DNA from: Akkermansia sp.
Lineage (GTDB): Bacteria; Verrucomicrobiota; Verrucomicrobiia; Verrucomicrobiales; Akkermansiaceae
Direction of reading: 5' to 3'
Assembly (NCBI GenBank): GCA_017415995.1
Contig: JAFQDN010000018.1
Location: 1-32,734 of the forward strand
DNA: 32,734 nt
Below, one piece after another: positions 26,411-32,734 of the stretch. Position 1 is the first letter of the stretch, and each line of letters begins with the position of its first letter. The notes beneath the pieces were generated by a model. It made no database searches. It was not told where the DNA came from and was given only the letters and a program-made list of their open reading frames with translations. Both the position numbers and the translations under genes were made by a program.

Positions 26411-26620
26411 ATGCCTGTCAAGAAAGCTAAAGACTTCCGCGGTATGCCCGCTAAAGAACTCGCCGCTCACATCCGTGGCCTGCGCGAGGAGTACTTCAAC
26501 CTGCGCCTCCAGCAGGGTACCGGTCAGCTGGAAAACAACCAGCGTATCCGCATCGTTCGTAAGGAGCTCGCCTGCGCCCTGACTGTTCAGGGCGAGGGCG
26601 CCAATGCCGAGCAGAACTAA
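26411..26620 (+). CDS. rpmC: 50S ribosomal protein L29
   Basis: 69 aa, small helical tunnel-exit protein. KAKDFRGMPAKELAAHIRGL, LRLQQGTGQLENNQRIR and the following IVRK motif are typical. Order rplP-rpmC-rpsQ is conserved. Confidence 0.95.
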   Translation: MPVKKAKDFRGMPAKELAAHIRGLREEYFNLRLQQGTGQLENNQRIRIVRKELACALTVQGEGANAEQN

Positions 26621-26644
26621 TAAACGAACCCAAAGGACTTAAAA

Positions 26645-26917
26645 ATGAGCGAAGAAACTACTACGACCAAGCCCCAGGGCCTTCGTAAGACCCGCGTCGG
26701 CGTTGTTGTCTCCACCAAGATGAACAAGACCATCGTTGTGGAGTATGTGGCACGCGTTCCCCATCCGCAGTTCAAGAAGATCGTCAAGAAGAGCAAGAAG
26801 TTCTATGCTCACGACGAGCAGGAGACTGCCAAAGTAGGTGATACCGTGCGTATTCGTGAGACCCGCCCGCTTTCCAAGTTGAAGCGCTGGGAGCTCGTGG
26901 AAATCATCAAACACTAA
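26645..26917 (+). CDS. rpsQ: 30S ribosomal protein S17
   Basis: 90 aa 16S rRNA-binding protein of the OB-fold type. [39 protein letters not shown] and [16 protein letters not shown] are canonical. An AAAGGA sequence lies upstream of the ATG. Confidence 0.98.
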   Translation: MSEETTTTKPQGLRKTRVGVVVSTKMNKTIVVEYVARVPHPQFKKIVKKSKKFYAHDEQETAKVGDTVRIRETRPLSKLKRWELVEIIKH

Positions 26918-26939
26918 ACCGGAAAGGACATTACATACC

Positions 26940-27308
26940 ATGCTCCAGATGGAATCCCTCGTACAGGTTGCCGACAACACCGGCGCCCGCACCGCTAAAA
27001 TGATCGGCGTTATCGGCAAGTCCGGTACCGACCAAGCACACATCGGTGACATCATCACCTGCCACATCCGTGAGTCTATCCCCACCGCATCCGTGAAGAA
27101 GGGCTCCGTTGTGAAGGCCGTTGTTGTGCGCACAGCCGCTCCGATTCGTCGTGACGACGGCTCCGTGCTCCGCTTCGACTCCAACGCTGTGGTTGTGATT
27201 GATAAGGACAACAACCCCAAGGGTACCCGTATTTTCGGGCCCGTGGCTCGCGAGCTTCGTGAAAAAGGTTTCATGAAGATCGTTTCCCTCGCCCCCGAGG
27301 TGCTCTGA
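26940..27308 (+). CDS. rplN: 50S ribosomal protein L14
   Basis: 122 aa intersubunit-bridge protein, also the docking site for Rsf[41 protein letters not shown] and [20 protein letters not shown] are standard. It is the last gene of the operon: a strong terminator begins 28 bases after its stop, although in most bacteria rplX, rplE and the rest of the spc genes follow directly. Confidence 0.99.
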   Translation: MLQMESLVQVADNTGARTAKMIGVIGKSGTDQAHIGDIITCHIRESIPTASVKKGSVVKAVVVRTAAPIRRDDGSVLRFDSNAVVVIDKDNNPKGTRIFGPVARELREKGFMKIVSLAPEVL

Positions 27309-27336
27309 TACCGTTAGGTATTTGTTGAATCTTCGG

Positions 27337-27375
27337 CCCGGTTGCTTACCACTCAGCAACCGGGTCGGTTTCTTT
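27337..27375 (+). terminator. Intrinsic terminator after rplN
   Basis: CCCGGTTGC (27337-27345) pairs perfectly with GCAACCGGG (27356-27364), 10-base loop, followed by a T-rich tract. It closes the str-S10 operon. Confidence 0.85.
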
Positions 27376-27432
27376 GTTTGTCTGTTTGTGGCTTATTATG
27401 CCCTCGCGCAATTGCTGTATAAATTTTTTTTC

Positions 27433-27460
27433 TTGACTCGAGAGTGGGGTATGTTAGCAT
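27433..27460 (+). promoter_or_regulatory. Promoter of the GYF_2 gene
   Basis: TTGACT (27433-27438), 16 bases, TAGCAT (27455-27460) preceded by TGT, an extended -10. Predicted start near 27467, so the leader is about 68 bases and contains a T6-G9 run (27485-27499). Confidence 0.5.
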
Positions 27461-27534
27461 ATATGTCATACCTCAACGACGCTGTTTTTTGGGGGGGGGA
27501 AGATTGTAATAAAAAAACTCACTTTGTAACGATA

Positions 27535-28392
27535 ATGCGCTATTATTACGTTTCGAATAAGAACGGCAAACAGGATGGTCCGTACGATGAATCTACCCTG
27601 TTTTTTTTGATAAAAAATCATACATTTTCACCCGATTGTTACATATGGTGCGAGGGGATGCCCGGTTGGTTGCCTTTTCGTCAGGTGTTTCCGCCGAGGA
27701 GTCAAGCTCATAAGAGTTCCCCCCGTTCTTCGTACATGCCTCCTGTCACGGTAACGGCAAAAAAGGGGGGGATGGGCATATACTTGGGTATTATTATACC
27801 TGTGGTGTTGGCATTGACGGCGCTGGTATGTTGGTTTGCCTTTTCTAATCCCATATCTACACCGGAAGAGTTATATGCTCATTTATCCGAAAAATGCCCG
27901 CAATATTGCACTCGCTATTATGAAAATCACAAAGATGATTTCAAGGATGAAGCCGACGGTGGTTTTCAAAAGATGTATGTTGCTTGGCGTTTTGCCGTTA
28001 TATGTAACTCAGGAGATGCAGCTGAGTATTTGTTAAGTTGTAAAGAGTATAGCGAGGAAGATCTTCAATATTCATTAAAGAAAGCTGTAGAAAGGGGGGC
28101 TGATCAAGTTGTTGCCGTATTGGCTGAGCATGGCGTTACCCTGAATAATCCGCAATGGGGTGATTGGATTATGGTAGCTATTCTTCACTATGAAAAACGC
28201 TTTGAGCAACGCGACCATGGGTATACGGATAAATATTATGCAACTCGTAATTTCAGAAAATGTGCAGAAATCCTTTTGAGCAATCCCAATTGTAAAAGTG
28301 AGTCTGATAAAAAGAGGCTTGCTCGCATAATATCAAAGTTGGAAAAACACGATAGGGAATTTGCAGCCTTCCTGAAGCAGGAGTTGTTGTGA
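27535..28392 (+). CDS. GYF_2-domain single-pass membrane protein with ankyrin-like C-terminal region
   Basis: About 285 aa. Residues 1-50 are a GYF_2 domain (MRYYYVSNKNGKQDGPYDES, then CYIWCEGMPGWLPFRQV), a small peptide-binding fold. A membrane segment follows (about residues 81-103, IYLGIIIPVVLALTALVCWF). The rest is helical with ankyrin-like pieces (AVERGADQVVAVLAEHGVTL). The frame is open further upstream, but ATG 27535 begins the GYF_2 domain and lies after the promoter and terminator. It is clearly more AT-rich than its neighbours and has several homopolymer tracts (T8 at 27601, A6-G7 at 27759), hinting at foreign origin or phase variation. Function unknown. Confidence 0.8.
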   Translation: MRYYYVSNKNGKQDGPYDESTLFFLIKNHTFSPDCYIWCEGMPGWLPFRQVFPPRSQAHKSSPRSSYMPPVTVTAKKGGMGIYLGIIIPVVLALTALVCWFAFSNPISTPEELYAHLSEKCPQYCTRYYENHKDDFKDEADGGFQKMYVAWRFAVICNSGDAAEYLLSCKEYSEEDLQYSLKKAVERGADQVVAVLAEHGVTLNNPQWGDWIMVAILHYEKRFEQRDHGYTDKYYATRNFRKCAEILLSNPNCKSESDKKRLARIISKLEKHDREFAAFLKQELL

Positions 28393-28419
28393 TATTCGGT
28401 CATCAACGCTGTTTTCAGC

Positions 28420-28448
28420 TTGCGTCGGGCAGGAGGCTTTGGTACACT
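28420..28448 (+). promoter_or_regulatory. Sigma70-like promoter very close to the start codon
   Basis: TTGCGT (28420-28425), 17 bases, TACACT (28443-28448). Expected transcription start near 28455, two bases before ATG 28457, with AGGGTG in between. Same geometry as the promoter at 9619-9647. Confidence 0.5.
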
Positions 28449-28456
28449 GAGGGTGT

Positions 28457-29326
28457 ATGAAGCACCTGCCACTCTTGCCCCTCCTTGCGCTGAGCCCTCT
28501 GTGCGCGCAAGAACCCGTCCCGGCCACACCTGCTGCTGTAACTGCGCCCACGGAGGCGCAAAGGACCATACAGGCGCATTTTGACGCCTCTACGGTGGAG
28601 CTGCGCGCGCTGCACCGGTTGCTCAGCGGCATCAAGACGGCGGAGGCGGCTCAGGCGCTGCACTCGGAGCTTGCTGCCGTGGTAGCGCGGTATGATGCAT
28701 GCATGAATGCCATCCCGGAGGACACCGTTCCCACGGATGAGATGCTCAAAGATTGGCGTGCCGCCCACCGTGAGCTGCGCAAGCTGTGCGAGCGTGAGGA
28801 TTTTGTGGCGCTGGTGTGGGTGAGTGAGCCGCTCATGCACGTGCTCCTCATTCAGTCCCCCAATTTGCCTTGCTATTTGGATGAGCAAGCGGCGGATTAC
28901 ATGATGATGACCGCCACGAACATGACGAATGATGAGGAATCCCCCCGCATGCTGGAGGCCTGCGCCAAGCTGCGCGCAGCTGCTGCGGAGCGCCACCGTG
29001 CGTTCATGCAGGATCATGCGGACTCCTACGGCGGTGGTGATGGGCATGACGAGGCAAGCGCCATCATCTTGCGCCCCTTTGCGGAGCATACTGCCGGCGC
29101 GGATAATGAAGAGGCGGATTCTGCGCAAAAGGATCTCGTATTCGACTACATAAAGGCTGTGTACCCCGAGTTCAGTTGTGGCTATTCTTCCCGCCTGGCT
29201 ACGCCGGAAGGCGGGCTCTACATCGTGATGAGCCAGTTCCCCGGCTTGTACACTCGCGAGGACGGTGAGCTGCGCATCATCAACTACAAACTTTACTTTT
29301 GCACCAAAGCGCCCGCCAAGCAATAA
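28457..29326 (+). CDS. Secreted protein of unknown function
   Basis: 289 aa. A short signal peptide (MKHLPLLPLLALSPLCAQ) is followed by a Pro/Ala/Thr linker, then a helical, acidic domain (about residues 35-210) with MMMTATNMTNDEES and a His/Asp/Gly stretch (YGGGDGHDE). The C-terminal part (YPEFSCGYSSRLATPEGGLY, then FPGLYTREDGELRIINYKLY) looks beta-rich. I recognise no family. GC-rich like the core genes, unlike the AT-rich gene before it. A promoter lies directly upstream, so it is probably transcribed alone. Confidence 0.75.
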   Translation: MKHLPLLPLLALSPLCAQEPVPATPAAVTAPTEAQRTIQAHFDASTVELRALHRLLSGIKTAEAAQALHSELAAVVARYDACMNAIPEDTVPTDEMLKDWRAAHRELRKLCEREDFVALVWVSEPLMHVLLIQSPNLPCYLDEQAADYMMMTATNMTNDEESPRMLEACAKLRAAAAERHRAFMQDHADSYGGGDGHDEASAIILRPFAEHTAGADNEEADSAQKDLVFDYIKAVYPEFSCGYSSRLATPEGGLYIVMSQFPGLYTREDGELRIINYKLYFCTKAPAKQ

Positions 29327-29407
29327 GCGCGTGCTCGGCGTGCGAAAAGTGCGTGCGCGGCAAAAGTCTGCTGCAAATGCCGTATTTTTGTGTTATGACA
29401 GGGGGTG

Positions 29408-31900
29408 ATGCAAGAATACACATACATAACCGGATTTACGGCGGGCGAGCTCACGCCATGGCTTTCCACCCGCTTTGATTTGCAGGCCTACCGTCGCGGG
29501 GCTGCATTACTGAACAACTTTGAGGTGCAACCCTACGGTGGGCTGAAACGCCGCCGTGGTACGGAGTACCTGGGCACCGCCGCCACGCAAACCAAGGGTT
29601 GCGTGCGCTTGCTGCCATTCTGTTTCTCTGAGAGTGATGCGCTGATGCTGGAGTTTTTCCCGCGCGGCATGCGGGTGTACCGTGAGGGCAAACTCTTACT
29701 CGGAGCGGATGGTGCGCCCTACATCCTGAGTACCCCGTGGAAGAATGAGCAGCAGTTGCAGTCCCTGCGTTTTACCCAGGTGAATGATGTTATCTATGCC
29801 ACATGCCCGAGCCTGCCACCCCACCGCCTGAGCCGCTATGGTGATACGGATTGGGCGTGTGAGGAGCTCCTGCTCAGTCCGGCCCCGCGGGAAACCTACC
29901 TGCCGCAGACTGCCGGCCTGCATGTGTACCCGGAAACCAACGGAACCTACGCCCGATTGCAGACGGATGAGGGGGCTCCGGCGTTTACGACATCCATGCT
30001 CCGCAAGGAATACGTGCTGGCGGATGCGCCCATCCCCTCCCGCACTTACTTCATGAACAAATCTTTCTCGTTTGATGCGGTCGATACCCCGGATTTGGCG
30101 GCGGAACCCGTTGTGGCCGGTACCGTCTGCAAAGAGTATGATGAGTCTTCCAAACTCTACTACTTTTACACCACCATTCGTCATTACACGCCGGACTATT
30201 TTAACGGCTCAAAATCCGCACTGGATTACCCGGATTTTTTTATGCCCGGAGTCCTGCGGACGGATGATTCCGGAAAGCCCTACGAGGTATGCGCGGATTG
30301 GGAGGTTTGCACCCAAGGTGAGTGGAATGCCATTTGGGAGTTGTGGCGCAGTTATGATTCCCACGCTACGGATGCGGACCCGCATCGCTGGCAGTGGACC
30401 TGCATCCGTACGTTCGACCAAACTTCATATGCAGAGCGCCGCAACTGGGCCGTATCCGGTTCGGAAAGTGAGCCCTGCCGCATGGTGCTTGTTTGCCGAG
30501 CCGCAAGCTCAGCGTCACAAGGCGCCCACATCTACTTCCGGGCAGGTGGCGGTGTGCGTGAGTATAAATTCCGCCTTGTATTTGTGTACGGCGCGCATGA
30601 GGCGCACGCTGAGCTATGCTCACAATACGCCCAAGCCTGCGCGTCATTTTATACCCGCAAGTGGAGTTTCGGGGCATTCGGTGAGCGCAATGGCTACCCG
30701 GCATTCTGCGGCTTGCACCAAGGGCGTATTTGGTTCGGTGGCGTGGCGGGCTTGCCCACTACCCTGTTTGCCAGTACGGTGGGGGATTTTTCAGATTTTC
30801 GCGTTAGCTCGGAGGATGATGCCGCCTTGCACCTTACCTTAGCTACGGATAACCAGAGCCGCATCTGCTGGATTTGCCCCTCGCGCAACCTGCTGGTGGG
30901 AACCTCCGAGGGCGAATGGGTGCTGGACTCCGCTGACGGCAGCGCGCTTTCTGCCTCCAATGCCGCATTCCGCCTGCAATCTTCCGTAGGTAGTGAAAAT
31001 ATGCCCGCCTCCGGGGTGGAAAATACCGTGTTTTACGTCCAGCGCGGCGGTAAATGCCTGCGCGAGATTTCCTACAAGCTGGAGGCGGATGGTTTTACCT
31101 CTACAGATACCAGTTTGCTGGCGGAGCATCTCTTTACCTCCGGTGTTCGGGAGTGGGTGGTGCAGCGCGGTGCAGGGGCTCGCGTTTGGGTGCTGATGCA
31201 GGATTACAGCATTGCCGTGCTTACCATGAATGCAGAGCAGCGTGTCACGGCGTGGCAGCGCATGTCATTCCCGGAGCGCGAGGTGCTTCATCTGGCCGTG
31301 CTACCCTCCCGCCATTTCCGTACGGATGAACTCTGGCTGGTGGCTCGCAATACCTCCAACGGCACCATCGGCATTGAACGCCTGTCGGAATCCTCCGTTT
31401 TTGCGGATGCTCACATCGTGCTCACGCCGGATGCGAATGGCACACTCTCCGTACCTCATTTAGCCTCTGCTCAGGTTGTTGCATTCCCGAGCAACGCCCC
31501 GGATTCCGCAACCCTCCTGCAAGTGGATGCTAACGGCCTGGTTGAGTTGGGCAGCTCTGCCGCCGGAGTCCCGTACACGGTGGGTATCCCGTACCGCTCG
31601 GAGTTGCATTCCTTACCGTATGAATCTGAGCGTTCTTTCAATTCCATTCGCCAAGAGGGTAGGGTCCGCCTTCGCTTACTCAACTCAGTACCTTCTTTCT
31701 ACTACCGCGCCACTGCTGCCGCAAGATGGGAGTGCTACTCCGCCGGGCAAGACTGCCTCGCGCACCCCTTCAGCGGTTCCGTCCGGGTCTCGCAGATGCC
31801 CATCCCCCGCATCGGGCAGGGCTTTGCTCTCTATGTGGATGGTATGCATGATTTTTGCCTCCTTTCGCTCAGTATTGAATTCGATTTCCACGGTAAATAA
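29408..31900 (+). CDS. Phage tail-like protein (podovirus tubular-tail B/gp12 type), orphan
   Basis: 830 aa. The N-terminus FTAGELTPWLSTRFDLQAYR followed by LNNFEVQPYGGLKRRRGTEY matches the 'GELSP...R.DL..Y..G...L.NF...P.G...RRPGT' pattern of podovirus tail proteins. A second typical region is GLHQGRIWFGGVAGLPTTLF followed by STVGDFSDF, like the 'Q.RL.FGG....P.T.W.S..GD..NF' stretch in these proteins. GTG 29405 is an alternative start. No terminase, portal, capsid or integrase gene is present; the only companion is the small AP2-like gene 127 bases on. It is full-length and open, so either a preserved phage remnant or a co-opted tail component. Confidence 0.78.
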   Translation: MQEYTYITGFTAGELTPWLSTRFDLQAYRRGAALLNNFEVQPYGGLKRRRGTEYLGTAATQTKGCVRLLPFCFSESDALMLEFFPRGMRVYREGKLLLGADGAPYILSTPWKNEQQLQSLRFTQVNDVIYATCPSLPPHRLSRYGDTDWACEELLLSPAPRETYLPQTAGLHVYPETNGTYARLQTDEGAPAFTTSMLRKEYVLADAPIPSRTYFMNKSFSFDAVDTPDLAAEPVVAGTVCKEYDESSKLYYFYTTIRHYTPDYFNGSKSALDYPDFFMPGVLRTDDSGKPYEVCADWEVCTQGEWNAIWELWRSYDSHATDADPHRWQWTCIRTFDQTSYAERRNWAVSGSESEPCRMVLVCRAASSASQGAHIYFRAGGGVREYKFRLVFVYGAHEAHAELCSQYAQACASFYTRKWSFGAFGERNGYPAFCGLHQGRIWFGGVAGLPTTLFASTVGDFSDFRVSSEDDAALHLTLATDNQSRICWICPSRNLLVGTSEGEWVLDSADGSALSASNAAFRLQSSVGSENMPASGVENTVFYVQRGGKCLREISYKLEADGFTSTDTSLLAEHLFTSGVREWVVQRGAGARVWVLMQDYSIAVLTMNAEQRVTAWQRMSFPEREVLHLAVLPSRHFRTDELWLVARNTSNGTIGIERLSESSVFADAHIVLTPDANGTLSVPHLASAQVVAFPSNAPDSATLLQVDANGLVELGSSAAGVPYTVGIPYRSELHSLPYESERSFNSIRQEGRVRLRLLNSVPSFYYRATAAARWECYSAGQDCLAHPFSGSVRVSQMPIPRIGQGFALYVDGMHDFCLLSLSIEFDFHGK

Positions 31901-32027
31901 GGGTACTGCGGGCTCCCTATGGAGCGTTTTCAACATAACAATTTGAAAATTAGATTGCCGGAAACGAATATATCTGGCATTATACCGGCGCTCGGGAGCC
32001 CAACTACACCTTCCGGCTACAATTACG

Positions 32028-32303
32028 ATGACACAACGAAACATAACCCGCTACACGTACGAGACGACTTCCTTCCAAGGCTGGCGTCTGAGCATCTGCC
32101 GCAAATGGAATCAATTCACTAAGTATTTTTCCGACCGGCAGTATGGCAGTGAGGAGGCCGCATTCAAGGCTGCGTTGGAAATGCGTGACCGCATTTTCGA
32201 TGCCCTGCGCCAAACTCCGGATGATCCCCGTGCCGTTTTTGAACGCTTCAAAAACGGCTTGGAGGAGGAACAACCGCCCCTCGCGGTCGGCGCGGATAAA
32301 TAA
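32028..32303 (+). CDS. Small AP2-like DNA-binding protein
   Basis: 91 aa. The central part (TSFQGWRLSICRKWNQFTKY, then FSDRQYGSEEAAFKAALEMR) has the three-strand plus helix pattern of the AP2/ERF-type fold found in phages and mobile elements: 'GWRVxIxRxxKxxxKxFsDxxYGgxexAlxAAxxxR'. A charged C-terminal helix follows (DDPRAVFERFKNGLEEE). It lies next to the phage tail-like gene and is followed by a strong terminator. A DNA-binding role is inferred from the fold pattern only. Confidence 0.68.
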   Translation: MTQRNITRYTYETTSFQGWRLSICRKWNQFTKYFSDRQYGSEEAAFKAALEMRDRIFDALRQTPDDPRAVFERFKNGLEEEQPPLAVGADK

Positions 32304-32331
32304 TGATGTGACTCTCTGAGTCTTCCCCTCA

Positions 32332-32372
32332 AGAGCGGAGTTTCCCCACCCTCGGGCCTCCGCTCTTTTTTT
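32332..32372 (+). terminator. Strong intrinsic terminator
   Basis: AGAGCGGAG (32332-32340) pairs with CTCCGCTCT (32358-32366) and is followed by a run of Ts to 32372. It ends the AP2-like transcript. Confidence 0.9.
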
Positions 32373-32734
32373 GCCGCGTTGCGTATGTATTTGCACGTTA
32401 AGTCGGAGCTTGAAACTCGCCTTGCGGGCCGTAAGCGAAGCCAAATTCAAAGCCCCGGTGAGGGGCGACATAAGGTAGCCCGGTGGTGGAGTGGCGAAGC
32501 CACGCAACCCCGGGTGATGTATCAAAAATAGATGCGAACCCCGAAGGGGTGGCATAATGCACGGCATTGAATTGCAGCTTTTTATTCTCATCAAGCCTAT
32601 ATATTCGGGGTTGTTATGCATTCCTCGTGTATATTAACTCCTCCCATTATGCCACCCCTCACGGGGTTCTCTTTTTGTTTTTCTGCTTTCCCGGAGTTCC
32701 GCTGCTACGCAGCTCCACTCCGGGCTACCCTATA
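32373..32734. repeat. Nested inverted repeats and REP-like hairpins (possible non-autonomous element)
   Basis: No convincing gene in this 362-base stretch. Outer arms: GGTAGCCCGG (32474-32483) and CCGGGCTACC (32720-32729), perfect inverted repeats. Inner arms: 32536-32559 and 32645-32669, about 24 bases each and nearly perfect inverse copies (GAACCCC...GGCATAATG against CATTATGCC...GGGGTTC), each with its own small hairpin. Further hairpins at 32452-32466, 32491-32503 and 32690-32724, the last enclosing a GCTGC/GCAGC stem. There is no transposase. The layout resembles paired REP/BIME structures or a MITE. Confidence 0.6.

Noticed and set aside
28415..29323. 302-codon open frame opposite the secreted unknown protein
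   Set aside because: The plus-strand frame has a signal peptide and promoter; the minus frame has neither.
30072..30842. 256-codon open frame in another plus-strand frame within the tail-like gene
   Set aside because: Arg/Pro/Ser-rich out-of-frame translation typical of a GC-rich shadow; the main frame has the tail motifs.
31943..31983. Promoter for the AP2-like gene
   Set aside because: TTGAAA and TATATC are 20 bases apart and TTGCCG with CATTAT is a weak match; neither is good enough to annotate.
1..32734. CRISPR arrays, rRNA and tRNA genes
   Set aside because: No regularly spaced direct repeats and no recognisable rRNA or tRNA segments were seen; the repeats found are palindromic and clustered at the window ends.

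Overview
The window looks like chromosomal DNA of a Verrucomicrobiota bacterium, plausibly an Akkermansia-like gut lineage. This is an inference from three things: a very large prepilin-like protein resembling Verru_Chthon cassette protein A, several ankyrin and GYF_2 proteins, and a ribosomal-protein operon whose short intercistronic spacers mostly lack Shine-Dalgarno sequences. I saw no rRNA, tRNA, CRISPR array or transposase gene.

Layout. Positions 1-304 hold a cluster of short GC-rich hairpins (REP-like) and a promoter. Positions 305-6558 form a YejABEF-type peptide importer operon: two permeases, a solute-binding lipoprotein and one ATPase. Both permeases carry extra periplasmic domains and the binding protein has an unusual N-terminal extension. 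Positions 6758-10360 hold small accessory genes: an unknown cytoplasmic protein, two divergent exported ankyrin-like proteins, a chagasin-family (I42) cysteine-protease inhibitor and a small helical protein. Positions 10466-12668 encode a polar amino-acid importer with binding protein and permease fused, plus its ATPase. Positions 12799-16593 hold the giant prepilin-like gene, which converges on a cytoplasmic ankyrin gene (16680-17459, minus strand) across a perfect bidirectional terminator.

Positions 17787-27308 are a fused str-S10 operon: rpsL, rpsG, fusA, rpsJ, rplC, rplD, rplW, rplB, rpsS, an exported coiled-coil protein of unknown function, rplV, rpsC, rplP, rpmC, rpsQ, rplN. It has no tuf gene, stops at a strong terminator after rplN (the usual spc genes from rplX on do not follow), and carries the unknown gene inside the S10 block. 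Beyond it lie an AT-rich GYF_2/transmembrane protein with several long homopolymer tracts, a secreted unknown protein, an orphan podovirus-tail-like protein (831 codons) and a small AP2-like DNA-binding protein. The right end (32380-32734) is a nested set of inverted repeats and REP-like hairpins resembling a non-autonomous mobile element.

The two importers and the S10 block are clear operons; most other genes stand alone. Several of these single genes have a sigma70-like -10 box only 6-12 bases before the start codon, suggesting leaderless or near-leaderless transcripts. The most novel items are the exported coiled-coil gene embedded in the S10 operon, the orphan tail gene with its AP2 neighbour, the modified Yej transporter, and the close promoter-to-start geometry.
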